A stretch of DNA of 64,000 bases from Psychromonas antarctica (GCF_022267535.1 NZ_JAHNZV010000003.1:1-64000), one strand, 5' to 3'. Shown: positions 45,546 to 55,269, numbered from the stretch's first letter. Notes: generated by a model from the sequence alone, not told the origin. Program-made: numbers and translations.

Positions 45546-46006
45546 ATAATATTAATAGAGGTTAAACATTTAACCTCTTCCATTACCACGTAAGTTCGTG
45601 ACTCCTTTATATTCGGCAGTGCAAGCAAGGTTTGACTGAGCACTTTGCGATATGCGGACATATCGGCTACCCGCGTTTTTAATAAATAATCAAAATCACC
45701 TGAAACCAAATGACACTCTAAAATTTCATCCAGTTGGTTGGCTGCTTTGTTAAAGCGTTCAAAGACATCTGGATTAGCACGCTTCAGCGTGATTTCAATA
45801 TAAACTAACAGTGATGCATTTAAGTAATGAGGATCAAGTAATGCTGTATAAGATTTAATAACCGCATTTTTTTCCAGGCGTTTAACCCTTTCTAAACAAG
45901 GTGTTGGGCTTAACCCGACTCTTTTAGATAATTCAACATTAGAGATCCGCCCCTGTTTTTGCAGTTCCTGTAATATATTACGATCTATTCTGTCTAGTGA
46001 GATCAA
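45536..46006 (-). CDS. lrp: Leucine-responsive regulatory protein Lrp
   Basis: A 156-residue Lrp/AsnC regulator: an N-terminal HTH (RISNVELSKRVGLSPTPCLER near residue 20) and a C-terminal RAM domain, ending TYVVMEEVK close to E. coli Lrp. It is divergent from ald. Lrp-family proteins commonly control alanine dehydrogenase, so ald is the likely target. The intergenic DNA carries an AT-rich palindrome. Confidence 0.92.
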   Translation of the reverse strand: MISLDRIDRNILQELQKQGRISNVELSKRVGLSPTPCLERVKRLEKNAVIKSYTALLDPHYLNASLLVYIEITLKRANPDVFERFNKAANQLDEILECHLVSGDFDYLLKTRVADMSAYRKVLSQTLLALPNIKESRTYVVMEEVKCLTSINIMHP

Positions 46007-46071
46007 CTTGCTATCCTTTCGCGTGTAGTTTTATCATCTAAATTAATGCATTAAACAGAATTATAAACTAA

Positions 46072-46087
46072 GTTTTGTATGCAAAAC
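46072..46087. promoter_or_regulatory. Palindrome between lrp and ald
   Basis: GTTTTGTATGCAAAAC has perfect six-base arms. Further AT-rich sequence (TAGCAAATATTTTATAC, 46112-46128) partly fits the Lrp consensus. Both are candidates for Lrp binding. Confidence 0.4.
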
Positions 46088-46200
46088 AGAAAAATAGTGG
46101 CAAAAAAACTGTAGCAAATATTTTATACTTTATCCACTAAATGGGTATTTAGTCACAAACGTCTAATCAACAACTAATGATCAATTTAAGGGAAATAATT

Positions 46201-47325
46201 ATGCTTATCGGTGTACCTAAAGAAATTAAAAATCACGAATATCGTGTTGGTATGGTCCCTGCGAGTGTCCGTGAACTAGTGCAAAACGGTCATGATATTA
46301 TTGTTGAAACAAATGCCGGAATGGGGATTGGTTTTAATGATCAAGACTATATTACAGCCGGCGCGAGTATTGAAAATGAAGCTGCAACTATTTTTGCTAA
46401 AGCGGAAATGATTGTTAAAGTGAAAGAACCACAAGCGACAGAACGTGCAATGTTGCGTGAAGGACAAATTTTATTTACTTACTTACACTTGGCACCTGAT
46501 TTGCCACAAACACAGGATCTGATTGATTCTAAAGCTGTGTGTATTGCCTATGAAACAGTAACAGATGCTAAGGGCGGATTGCCGCTATTAGCACCGATGT
46601 CTGAGGTTGCTGGGCGAATGGCCATTCAAGCGGGAGCGCGAGCATTAGAAAAGTCAAATCAAGGCAGTGGTATGTTATTAGGCGGCGTCCCCGGTGTTGA
46701 GCCTGCTAAAGTTGTTATTGTTGGTGGTGGCATGGTGGGTAATAATGCGGCGCAAATGGCTGTTGGTCTCGGTGCTGATGTCACTATTTTAGATCGTAGT
46801 ATTGATACATTACGCAGCCTAAATATTCAATTTGCTAACACTGCTAAAGTGCTTTATTCAACAGCTGATGTGTTGGAAAAAGAAGTAATAGCCGCCGATT
46901 TAGTTATTGGTGCGGTGCTTATTCCGGGGGCTGCAGCACCGAAACTAATCACTAAAGCGCATATCGCAAAAATGAGAGCTGGCTCAGCAATTGTCGATGT
47001 TGCGATTGACCAAGGTGGTTGCTTTGAAACCTCGCATGCAACGACTCACCAAGATCCAACCTACATTGTCGATGAAGTGGTTCATTATTGTGTCGCTAAT
47101 ATGCCGGGTGCAGTTGCGCGTACTTCAACTTTCGCACTTAATAATGCAACGTTGCCTTATATCATTAAACTAGCAAATCTAGGTTACCTAGCTGCGCTAT
47201 TAAATGATCAAGGTTTATTAAACGGCCTTAATGTGATTAACGGAAAGTTGACATGTGAAAGTGTCGCCGTCGCACATCATATGGAATTTGTTGCACCAGA
47301 AGTTGCACTTGTTGAACATGCTTGA
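46201..47325 (+). CDS. ald: Alanine dehydrogenase
   Basis: Ald interconverts alanine and pyruvate with NAD and ammonia. The start MLIGVPKEIKNHEYRVGMVP is typical; VKVKEPQ near residue 71 holds a substrate lysine, TYLHLAPD the catalytic His, and VIVGGGMVGNNAAQMAVG near 170 the NAD fold. With 374 residues it has the usual length. ATG at 46201 has AGGGAA upstream; an in-frame start at 46177 is less likely. Confidence 0.96.
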   Translation: MLIGVPKEIKNHEYRVGMVPASVRELVQNGHDIIVETNAGMGIGFNDQDYITAGASIENEAATIFAKAEMIVKVKEPQATERAMLREGQILFTYLHLAPDLPQTQDLIDSKAVCIAYETVTDAKGGLPLLAPMSEVAGRMAIQAGARALEKSNQGSGMLLGGVPGVEPAKVVIVGGGMVGNNAAQMAVGLGADVTILDRSIDTLRSLNIQFANTAKVLYSTADVLEKEVIAADLVIGAVLIPGAAAPKLITKAHIAKMRAGSAIVDVAIDQGGCFETSHATTHQDPTYIVDEVVHYCVANMPGAVARTSTFALNNATLPYIIKLANLGYLAALLNDQGLLNGLNVINGKLTCESVAVAHHMEFVAPEVALVEHA

Positions 47326-47442
47326 TTCGCTAGTATTGAAGCCTATGGCTGCGATGGCTATCGTAACTCTCTAGACGGCAAATAATAATCCTTATTCTTA
47401 ACTTAGATTGAGGGTTATTTTTCTCTACCCGCGTTATAACGC

Positions 47443-48183
47443 TTATTCTAAGAATATTTCCACACCTTGTGTACGTAAAACGTCAATATCATGCTGTGGG
47501 GCATCTTTATTGGTAACCAGCACTGAAATTTCCTGACCATTCCCTAAGCTCGTTGGAAAAATTTGACCAAATTTACTGGCGTCGGTGAGCACAATATTAC
47601 GTCTTTTTTTAGCTAATATGGCTTTGGCAACATCAGCGCGCATCATGTCTCGACTGGTAAATCCCGTATCTTGATGGTAGCCATCGATACCTAAAAATGC
47701 ACTGCTGAAATGGATATGTTCAATACATAAAGTGGTCAGCGATCCCACTAAACTTTCTCCCTGATGCTGATAAACACCGCCGAGTAGAATGATATTGGCT
47801 TTTGAATGGCGAATGAGATGTGCAATATAGGCACTTGGTGTGATAATAGTGACATCACCGCGTGCTGCTAATACCTGTGCTAATAAAGCGTTCGCACTGC
47901 CACCTTCAATGATCACGGTTTCAGCGAACTTAACCAGTTGCGCGGCGCGTTCCGCTAGCTTTTGTTTAGCATCAAAACGTACCGCCATGCGGTCACGGAG
48001 ATCATCACTTTGTAATGACATAGCAGCACCATGCACCCGTTTTAGGTAACCCTCTTTTTCCAGTTGATTGAGATCCTGACGAATAGTGACCTCTGATACG
48101 CCCGTATAAACAGAAAGCTCTGAGACCATCACGCGCTTTTGTTGATTGACTAACTGTACTATTTCGCTGTGTCTGGGGTTCAT
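47443..48183 (-). CDS. DeoR/GlpR family regulator (YciT-like)
   Basis: A 246-residue DeoR regulator with an N-terminal HTH (VMVSELSVYTGVSEVTIRQD near residue 18) and a sugar-phosphate sensor domain. It is close to E. coli YciT: GGSANALLAQVLA, DVTIITPSAYIAHL and TGFTSRDMMRADV. ATG at 48183 has AGGA six bases upstream. It is the last gene of the minus-strand activase/glycyl-radical/regulator run and probably controls it; matching GAAAC-type sites lie before this gene and before the activase. Confidence 0.9.
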   Translation of the reverse strand: MNPRHSEIVQLVNQQKRVMVSELSVYTGVSEVTIRQDLNQLEKEGYLKRVHGAAMSLQSDDLRDRMAVRFDAKQKLAERAAQLVKFAETVIIEGGSANALLAQVLAARGDVTIITPSAYIAHLIRHSKANIILLGGVYQHQGESLVGSLTTLCIEHIHFSSAFLGIDGYHQDTGFTSRDMMRADVAKAILAKKRRNIVLTDASKFGQIFPTSLGNGQEISVLVTNKDAPQHDIDVLRTQGVEIFLE

Positions 48184-48216
48184 AAACAATCCTGTGATGA
48201 ATAGGCTTTCAGCTTG

Positions 48217-48230
48217 GTTTCAGGTGAAAC
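48217..48230. promoter_or_regulatory. GTTTCA-GG-TGAAAC operator before the DeoR gene
   Basis: A perfect inverted repeat with the same half-site (TGAAAC) as the palindrome before the activase gene. It lies 34 bases upstream of the regulator's start codon, in the gap after the glycyl radical enzyme gene, and fits autoregulation. Confidence 0.5.
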
Positions 48231-48250
48231 TGCAGTGAAAGCCTGACATC

Positions 48251-50677
48251 TTACAAGTTATGCTCAGTGCGAGCAATAATATCGTCTTGTGCATCGGGTG
48301 ATAATGCCGTGAAAAAGGCTGAGTATCCCGCCACCCTGACCACCAAATCACGATACAATTCTGGATTCGCTTTAGCGGCTAGCAGGGTCTCTCGTGAGAC
48401 TATATTATACTGCACATGCCAACCTTTATGGTGATTAAAGAATGTGCGAATGAGCATCGATAACTTCAGCATATCGCCTTCACTTTCAATGGTAGCGGGG
48501 GTCAGTTTTTGATTAAGCAGTACGCCTCCGAGGATCTTATTTACCGGCATTTTGGCAACGGAATTATACACCGCTGTTGGCCCTAATCTGTCCGAACCCG
48601 AAGCGGGACTTGCGCCTTCAGCTAATGGTGAGGCTGCTTTACGCCCATCGGGAGTGGCCATTGTCGCTGCGCCAAAGGGCACATTTGCAGAGATACTCGA
48701 TGTACCCGCATAGTATTTACCGCCTATCGGGCCGCGTCCATAACGGGTATTGTGGAATTTTGACAACTCATCAATGTAGGCGTTATAGGCAATAGTGATA
48801 AGTTGATCCACCGCGTCATCATCATTGCCGTATTTCGGCGCAAAATTTAATAAACGCTGACGTAGTCGCTCACCTTCAGATGTTGCGTAATTGTTCGCTA
48901 ATGCCTGCGCTAATTCTGGTTGGGTAATTTTAGGGTGATCAAAAACGAGATGCTTAATCGCTACTAGGCTGTTGCCCAAATTGGCAATGCCGACCTGTAA
49001 ACCGGATACCCAATCATATTTTGCCCCGCCTTCTTTAGCCGTTTTACCACGGCTTAAGCAATCATCTACCAAGGAAGAGCAGAATATATCCTGTACTTGT
49101 TGCTCGAGCACAGAATCGACTACGCAATCAATCTCAATAGATTTACGCGTGAAGTAACTAATCTGCTCGGTCCATGCTGCCATGATTTGCTCAAAGTCTG
49201 TAAAATTACCTTTTGCTAATGACTTTTCTGATGCCAAGAAAACCTTGCCTGATGTTGCATCACGACCTTCATCTAGTGCCGCTAATAAAATACGTGCAAA
49301 ATTGATAAAACTCATGCCTGTGCAGCGGTATCCCCATTTACCCGGCACCGCTGTTTCAATACAGCCAATCGCAGAGTAGTTATAAGCGTCTTGTTTTTCA
49401 ACGCCTAATTTAATGAATTCGGGGATCACAATCTGATCGTTATTAAATGCAGGCATACCAAATCCACATTTAATCACTTCAATGCAGGCCATTAAGAACG
49501 GCTGATCTAAGCCTTCATGGTAACGCACGCTTAAGTTGGGTTGGGTTGAGCGTAATTGCCCACAAGATTCAAGAATTGCCCAAGATAACGAGTTTACCGC
49601 ATCGCAAGGGGTGCCATCCTGCGCTAATTTTTGCCCGCCAATAGTGACGTTTTGGTAAAGTGGACTGCCTGCGGAGGCTTTTGAATGGGCACCAGAGCGG
49701 ATCTTATTCACTTCCAGTAATTTCAACCAACAGCTTTGTAACAGTTCAAGTGCAAACGCTCTAGTGATTGTTTTATCTGTTTCAACGTCTTGCTGATAGA
49801 AACTGTGCAGGTATTGATCCATTCGCCCAAATGAAACTGAATGTCCATTTGATTCAATTTGCAATATAAGCTGCACAAAATAACATAACTGCAAAGCCTG
49901 CCAAAAAGACTCGGGTTTATTAAATGCAATTAAACGGCAATTAGCGGCCATAGTTTGCAGCTCTTTAACTCGCTCTGGACGTGTCTCTTGCGTCGCCATT
50001 GTATCTGCAAGGTTGGCATAATCAATAATATGTTGTTGTACGGCTAAGAGCACAATTTCAACCGATTTTAAAAATTGTTCACGTTTTAAATCTTCATAAT
50101 CGGCAAGATCGATATTGGCGCGGTGTGCACGCACTTCATCAATTAAACCAGTAAGACCAATACGTAATATTTTTTCATTATCCACCGCTAGGTGTGCGTC
50201 GCCAGAGGTCATATTGCCCTCTGCTTTGATAATGGTTGATGCGAGCAGCGCTTGTTGTTCATCAGTAAACAAACCGTAACAACGATCCTGCACCGTTTTA
50301 CCTCGCCAGTATGGCGCCAGTTGATGGATGTTTTTTTTATCCTCTTCGCTTACTGAAAATCCAGCTCCCGGCCGCTCCGCTAAATCATCAATTTCCGCAT
50401 CAAGCCAACGTACTGTGTATTCAGGGAAAATAGGTGCAGCACGGACTTTACTGGCTTGATTACCGATAATCAACTCGTCATGCTTTATCCAAAGGGTGCG
50501 TGTTTGTAAATGTGCTTGTAATGCAAAAGCGCGCTGCACAATCACCGGTTTATCTTCATGTTGTTGATAAATATGGGTATAGGCCTGCGCCCGCTCAGTA
50601 CAAATTGGCGGTGTAAGGATATTAATCAGCTGAAGCTTATGAGCACTAATACGTTTTGCTAAGTAATTAAGATTCAT
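48251..50677 (-). CDS. YbiW/PflD-type glycyl radical enzyme
   Basis: An 808-residue anaerobic glycyl radical enzyme. The radical Gly lies in the C-terminal VRVAGYSAFF near residue 787. The thiyl Cys lies in YSAIGCIETAVPG near 435; true pyruvate formate-lyase has Cys-Cys at this place, so this one belongs to the glycerol/diol dehydratase-like branch shared by E. coli YbiW. The substrate is unknown. It follows its activase by five bases and GAGGTT precedes the ATG. Confidence 0.9.
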   Translation of the reverse strand: MNLNYLAKRISAHKLQLINILTPPICTERAQAYTHIYQQHEDKPVIVQRAFALQAHLQTRTLWIKHDELIIGNQASKVRAAPIFPEYTVRWLDAEIDDLAERPGAGFSVSEEDKKNIHQLAPYWRGKTVQDRCYGLFTDEQQALLASTIIKAEGNMTSGDAHLAVDNEKILRIGLTGLIDEVRAHRANIDLADYEDLKREQFLKSVEIVLLAVQQHIIDYANLADTMATQETRPERVKELQTMAANCRLIAFNKPESFWQALQLCYFVQLILQIESNGHSVSFGRMDQYLHSFYQQDVETDKTITRAFALELLQSCWLKLLEVNKIRSGAHSKASAGSPLYQNVTIGGQKLAQDGTPCDAVNSLSWAILESCGQLRSTQPNLSVRYHEGLDQPFLMACIEVIKCGFGMPAFNNDQIVIPEFIKLGVEKQDAYNYSAIGCIETAVPGKWGYRCTGMSFINFARILLAALDEGRDATSGKVFLASEKSLAKGNFTDFEQIMAAWTEQISYFTRKSIEIDCVVDSVLEQQVQDIFCSSLVDDCLSRGKTAKEGGAKYDWVSGLQVGIANLGNSLVAIKHLVFDHPKITQPELAQALANNYATSEGERLRQRLLNFAPKYGNDDDAVDQLITIAYNAYIDELSKFHNTRYGRGPIGGKYYAGTSSISANVPFGAATMATPDGRKAASPLAEGASPASGSDRLGPTAVYNSVAKMPVNKILGGVLLNQKLTPATIESEGDMLKLSMLIRTFFNHHKGWHVQYNIVSRETLLAAKANPELYRDLVVRVAGYSAFFTALSPDAQDDIIARTEHNL

Positions 50678-50682
50678 TTTGG

Positions 50683-51597
50683 TTAACCTCTAATAGTAAC
50701 GGTAAGCTTTTGCACACTCTGTGGATGGTTTTGTGCATATTCTTGTGCATTGATAAGTAATACAGGGTTGTCTAATGGCTTGTCGGCACAGTGATAAGGC
50801 ATATCAAGTAAGTCATATTTATTGATGCCTAACGTGTGATAGGGCAATAGATGAAGTTCACAGCAAGCTTTAAGTGAAACTGCAAAATCAATGATCGCGT
50901 GTAATTCTTGCTCCGTATCATTAAAACCTGGCACGATAGGAATGCGGATCACAATGCGTTTAGCGTGTAATGCGAGTTGTTGAAAGTTCTTTTGTATACG
51001 GGATAGAGAGCCTTTTGCCCACTCTTGAAATTTTTGTTGATCGGTGTGTTTTAAGTCCGTTAACCAGCAATCAATATACGGGAGAACCCGTTCAATATTT
51101 TTCCATGGCACATGCATACAGGTTTCAATGGCCGTATTGATTCCTTGTTGATGCATTCTTTTGGCTATATTCTCAACCAATTCTGGCTGCATTAGCGGTT
51201 CCCCACCTGAAAATGTTACACCACCACCACTTTGAATATAAAAGGCTTTGTCTTTTAATAGCGTCTCAAAGAGAATATCTTGTTGTGTCTCTTTTCCGCA
51301 AACAGAGAGCGCTTGTGTTGGGCAGCATTGCGTTAAGCTGTCTAATACTTTTTCATCAATAGCTAAACGATCGATGACTATCAGACCTTCTTTATTGCGG
51401 GTAATTGTATTTGTCTCTTTTTGGCATGCTTGGCAGTCTTGTAAGCAGAGACGCTGATCGAATAATAATGAACGCTTTTCACTGCGGCTTTCTGGATTTT
51501 GACACCATGGGCAGGCAAGGCTACATCCCTTCAAAAACAAGATAGAACGGATGCCATCACCATCATGGGTAGAAAATCGTTGAATATCAAAATACAT
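50683..51597 (-). CDS. Glycyl radical enzyme activating protein (YbiY/PflC-type)
   Basis: A radical SAM activase of 304 residues that installs the glycyl radical. The cluster motif CSLACPWCQNPES gives Cys near residues 26, 30 and 33. A ferredoxin-like insert with further Cys groups (CLQDCQACQ and CCPTQALSVCG) follows, as in YbiY and PflC. The SAM motif is FSGGEPLMQPE. I chose ATG at 51597, preceded by GAGGTG; the frame runs further up without a ribosome site. Confidence 0.92.
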   Translation of the reverse strand: MYFDIQRFSTHDGDGIRSILFLKGCSLACPWCQNPESRSEKRSLLFDQRLCLQDCQACQKETNTITRNKEGLIVIDRLAIDEKVLDSLTQCCPTQALSVCGKETQQDILFETLLKDKAFYIQSGGGVTFSGGEPLMQPELVENIAKRMHQQGINTAIETCMHVPWKNIERVLPYIDCWLTDLKHTDQQKFQEWAKGSLSRIQKNFQQLALHAKRIVIRIPIVPGFNDTEQELHAIIDFAVSLKACCELHLLPYHTLGINKYDLLDMPYHCADKPLDNPVLLINAQEYAQNHPQSVQKLTVTIRG

Positions 51598-51610
51598 GGT
51601 CACCTCAAAT

Positions 51611-51659
51611 GAAACTTTAAAGTTTCGATAAGTGAAACAATAATACTTACATACGAAAC
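51611..51659. promoter_or_regulatory. GAAAC operator cluster before the activase gene
   Basis: A perfect 16-base palindrome GAAACTTTAAAGTTTC (51611-51626) is followed by further GAAAC half-sites at 51634 and 51655, about two helical turns apart. TGAAAC-type half-sites recur before the DeoR gene, so the DeoR protein is the likely ligand. Confidence 0.6.
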
Positions 51660-51664
51660 CTGCT

Positions 51665-51678
51665 TTGATATAGATCAA
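51665..51678. promoter_or_regulatory. FNR box between activase and fsa
   Basis: TTGATATAGATCAA matches the FNR consensus TTGAT-N4-ATCAA exactly. It lies between the divergent activase and aldolase genes, about 68-74 bases from each start, and fits anaerobic induction of an oxygen-sensitive enzyme. Confidence 0.75.
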
Positions 51679-51739
51679 GTGGTAGGTGCTTTTTAATCGT
51701 TATAGTTTTGCTACCTCATAAACCCACGGAGTAATAACG

Positions 51740-52414
51740 ATGATTGAACTGTATCTTGATACCGCAGATATCGAACAAGTAGCTCGATTCAAGCAATGCC
51801 TACCATTAAAAGGAGTGACTACTAATCCGACTATTCTTGCCAAGTCTCTCACCGGTCTGAGAGATCTACTTGCTTCATTAGCAGAGATAATGGGGCCCAA
51901 TGCGCGTTTTTTTGCGCAGGTAGTCAGTACCACTGTTGAAGGCATGGTTGAGGAAGCTAAAAAAATCAATCAGTTGCCTTATGACATGGTTGTTAAAGTG
52001 CCCGCGACTGAGGTTGGCTTAGCTGCTATTAAGCAAATAAAACAAGAGGGGATTGTCGTGCTTGCAACAGCGATATATTCTGCTCAACAAGGTTTTCTGG
52101 CTGCATTATGCGGGGCTGATTACCTTGCTCCCTATGTCAATCGTATTGATACAATGGGCGCCGATGGTGTTGGCGTTGTTGCTGATCTACAGCATTTGAT
52201 AAATCAACATCGGTTACCGACTAAGATATTAGCGGCAAGTTTTAAAAACACCCAGCAAGCGTTGGAGGTTATGAAGCTGGGGATCGGCGCAATTACACTG
52301 CCTGTCGAAGTGGCCGCACAGATGTTTGCCCATCCGGCAGTACAACCTGCAGTTGATCAGTTCAGCAAGGACTGGCATGGCGCTTTCGCTGATAAACTTT
52401 CATTTGAAAGTTAA
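51740..52414 (+). CDS. fsa: Fructose-6-phosphate aldolase (transaldolase-like)
   Basis: A TIM-barrel aldolase of 224 residues. The start MIELYLDTADIEQV and KGVTTNPTILAKS are typical of FSA/TalC. The Schiff-base Lys lies in VVKVPATEVGL near residue 87. E. coli fsaA likewise lies next to ybiW and ybiY, although here it is divergent. FsaA cleaves fructose 6-phosphate to dihydroxyacetone and glyceraldehyde 3-phosphate, so dihydroxyacetone metabolism may link it to the glycyl radical enzyme. Confidence 0.92.
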   Translation: MIELYLDTADIEQVARFKQCLPLKGVTTNPTILAKSLTGLRDLLASLAEIMGPNARFFAQVVSTTVEGMVEEAKKINQLPYDMVVKVPATEVGLAAIKQIKQEGIVVLATAIYSAQQGFLAALCGADYLAPYVNRIDTMGADGVGVVADLQHLINQHRLPTKILAASFKNTQQALEVMKLGIGAITLPVEVAAQMFAHPAVQPAVDQFSKDWHGAFADKLSFES

Positions 52415-52459
52415 TAAAGAGGGGGGTAATCAGATCATTCGCCCCTTCTTGAAACGTAA

Positions 52460-52530
52460 TGCTTTAGCGCAGAAGTACACGGGAATAGCTGTACGATATC
52501 GATTTGCTAACCCCGAACTGAGGTTACTTA
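52460..52530 (+). repeat. Dispersed repeat B, partial inverted copy
   Basis: Compared with the reverse complement of 28126-28195, the segment matches through GCGCAGAA, TAC, AATA, GTAC, TATCG and ends in GAACTGAGGTTACTTAA, roughly 40 of 55 positions. It ends at the stop codon of the cotransporter gene, much as the full copy ends at a gene stop at 28321. Confidence 0.55.
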
Positions 52531-55095
52531 ACTTTCTTTGTTGTCTTCTCCGTTTGCAGTCTTTTTAATGTCACCATTAGTGAGGTGACATTGTTTTTGT
52601 AATCGTTCGAGTTGTTGCTTATATAATTCTTGCTTTGTTTCTGCTTTAGCGGAGCGGCGAGTTGCACTATCTAGTTTTTGGCGGATCTTCGCTAACTGAG
52701 CATAGATAGTATTCCGATCTTCATCGTCGCCATGCAGTGGTGTTTTTAGTAGCGCTTTTAGGCTTGCTTCGATGGCTATATTTTCATTCTTTACCTCCTC
52801 TTCTGCTTGTTTAGCGCTTGTGTGTGCTGCATTTAATTTGTCCTGCGCCTCTGCCAGTAAACCGGCAATACCTTGCTCCGGTTCAGCATCGAGATCAATC
52901 TTTTGCACAGCGATAACCAGAGCGACAAGAGGAAGCTCTGCAAGGAGATCTGCTACCGGGAGCCCTGAGCAGTCTACAAGCTGCTCGGCTTGTAGTGTTA
53001 ATGGCAATAAAACTAAGCTGGCATCCTTCGAATAATGGCGGATAGTAGCGCGGCTAAAATCTTTAACAATCATCGCTTGTGCATCAATGCGGCTCTCCTC
53101 TAACTCATCTTGCAAGGCCTGTAACGCGCCTTTATTATTGCCATGAGGGGCACTCAGTACCCGTAAATCAGCTTGATCCCAAAAAGGGGCTCGGGTAATC
53201 AGGTGGGCCTGTAGCAGCATCAGTGAACCGCTGTTTCCGGGGATATACCAGATATCAATGCGACGTTGATCAGCTGGCTGTAGCTCAAGTTGATGCCACT
53301 CATCTTCCTTGGCATCGAGGATGACTATATTATAACCAAGGCGTAATGCGGCATGCAGATTTTTGCCAAAGCTTTTCAGCTGTTGGCTAAAAAAGTGTTG
53401 GGCATAGGTACCTAGATAATTGATTAAGATGGTATTTGCTTTTAATGGACCAACACCAAAAGATTGTAGTAATAATTCACTGCCGATCGCAAGAGACGGT
53501 GCATTGACCACCAGTGGAAAAGCTTGTACACCGCTGGCGGCTATGTCCTCGTAAAGCTCATTTTCTGCTGCGACTTTTTCTGATTTTCTCTTTTCCAATA
53601 TATGTACCAGGGTTGTCAGGCCACTACCTGCTACGAGCCAAGAAGAAAATTTGAGTAGTCGCTCTCGCCGCTCTTTACTACTCGAAAAAGCGAGTATTTG
53701 TGGCCGCCAATCGCGGGGATGCTCTAATTCTAGTGAAATCTGTAGTAGATGCTCGCGCACTTGTTGCAAGTGGTAAGAGCGGCGACCATCGGCCCACCGA
53801 CTTTGCTTAACGGTGCGTTGTAGATATTGGTAAAGGCCAAAAATCAAAGCAACGGCCAGTGCGCCCGATTCCCAGTTAATAGCTAACATGGCGAGTAAGC
53901 AGATAATCGCGCCTGCTAGGCTGGCATATTTATGAAACCATTTAAAACGGGGACGAAAAGAGGGACTGGCTGATCGGGCTTCAAAATAGGTAGCGTAATT
54001 AAGCAGCCCATAGGAAATAAGAAAGAACATAGCGACAATACTCGCTATCAAGTTTAGATTGCCTAGGGCAACAGTAAGTAATGCTATAGCGGCAGCCAAT
54101 AATACCCCTCGTTGGGGGTTATTGGAAAGGCCAGCCCCTTTAGCAAACGGTGTTAACAGTGGAAAAATTTTATCACTGGCCAATGATTGTAGAATACGTG
54201 GAGCCCCCAGAAAAGAGGCCATCGCAGAAGATAAAGTGGCAGCACAGACGCCAGCAAAAATAAAGTTAGGTAGCCAAGCGACTCGATTCATTGCCGAATA
54301 ATCACTGACTAATAATGGTTGCGGTAGGCTTGCAGCAAAAAATAGTGCCGCGAGCAAATAGATAAGTAGCGAAATACTCACCGCAAGAAAGGTCCCTCGT
54401 GGCAAGCTTTGACTTGGCGAACGCAGGTCGCCAGACATACTGACTCCTTGAGTGAATCCGGTAACGGCGGGGAAAAAAAGTGCAAATAGTAGCCAGAAAG
54501 GCGGACTTTCTGATCTGGAGAGTAAATTTTCCTGTAGCAGTGTACTATCCCAATGTTGTAGCCCCCCGATAAAAAAGGAGATCAGCGCTAAACAGAGGAT
54601 CGTCATGACAGCATACTGAAAACGGGTAGCCCAATCCGCGCCTCGCCATGCTAAGAAAAATAATACAGCAATAGCAGCAAGCGCGATGATCTGCGCCATC
54701 CCGTGGGCTATCGGGAACATTCCTGCAACCACTTCGCCAAAACCGATGCAGTAAAAACCGATTGAGATTGATTGTGCAAAAAATAGTACTAGGCCCAGAG
54801 CGCCACCAAATTCTATCCCCAATGTTCGTGATATTAGATAATAATCTCCCCCACCGCGGACTTTTAGATTGGTGGCGATCGCCGATAGTGAGATGCTAGT
54901 CAATATTGTGATCGTGTAAGCAATCAAAATAATTAGTAATGTCTGTAGTAAGCCCCCAGAGCCAACCAGGTAACCGAGACGTAGAAATAGAATTATGCCG
55001 AGTATGGTTAAAATGCTCGGCGTAAAGACACCTGCGAAAGTACCGAGCTTATTTTGATCGCTTTGCACAGCGGTCTGCTTGCTCCGTTTAGGCAT
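52528..55095 (-). CDS. Cation-chloride cotransporter family permease (SLC12-like)
   Basis: An 855-residue membrane protein of the APC superfamily, cation-chloride cotransporter group. Residues about 15-430 hold 12 helices, beginning GTFAGVFTPSILTILGIILF, the CCC helix 1 signature. A large cytoplasmic domain follows (to about 740), and a charged coiled coil with KQAEEEVKNE and QLAKIRQKLD closes it. Eukaryotic relatives move K, Na and Cl together; the substrate here is unproven. ATG at 55095 has AGGAAAG upstream. The LETM1-like gene upstream on the same strand suggests a role in potassium or volume control. Confidence 0.85.
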   Translation of the reverse strand: MPKRSKQTAVQSDQNKLGTFAGVFTPSILTILGIILFLRLGYLVGSGGLLQTLLIILIAYTITILTSISLSAIATNLKVRGGGDYYLISRTLGIEFGGALGLVLFFAQSISIGFYCIGFGEVVAGMFPIAHGMAQIIALAAIAVLFFLAWRGADWATRFQYAVMTILCLALISFFIGGLQHWDSTLLQENLLSRSESPPFWLLFALFFPAVTGFTQGVSMSGDLRSPSQSLPRGTFLAVSISLLIYLLAALFFAASLPQPLLVSDYSAMNRVAWLPNFIFAGVCAATLSSAMASFLGAPRILQSLASDKIFPLLTPFAKGAGLSNNPQRGVLLAAAIALLTVALGNLNLIASIVAMFFLISYGLLNYATYFEARSASPSFRPRFKWFHKYASLAGAIICLLAMLAINWESGALAVALIFGLYQYLQRTVKQSRWADGRRSYHLQQVREHLLQISLELEHPRDWRPQILAFSSSKERRERLLKFSSWLVAGSGLTTLVHILEKRKSEKVAAENELYEDIAASGVQAFPLVVNAPSLAIGSELLLQSFGVGPLKANTILINYLGTYAQHFFSQQLKSFGKNLHAALRLGYNIVILDAKEDEWHQLELQPADQRRIDIWYIPGNSGSLMLLQAHLITRAPFWDQADLRVLSAPHGNNKGALQALQDELEESRIDAQAMIVKDFSRATIRHYSKDASLVLLPLTLQAEQLVDCSGLPVADLLAELPLVALVIAVQKIDLDAEPEQGIAGLLAEAQDKLNAAHTSAKQAEEEVKNENIAIEASLKALLKTPLHGDDEDRNTIYAQLAKIRQKLDSATRRSAKAETKQELYKQQLERLQKQCHLTNGDIKKTANGEDNKES

Positions 55096-55269
55096 TTTCT
55101 CTTTCCTCAGTACAATTTTTAGCAAACTACAGAGCGACTTTTTGCATGGGTATGACAAGCATAGCGTAATATTTTTTAGATCTTACGATCGTCGGTGGCT
55201 GAAAAGTGATCATAGTATAAATAGGATAATAAAATTTGTAGGTAAAGGGTGTTACAGGGTGGGGGGTAA

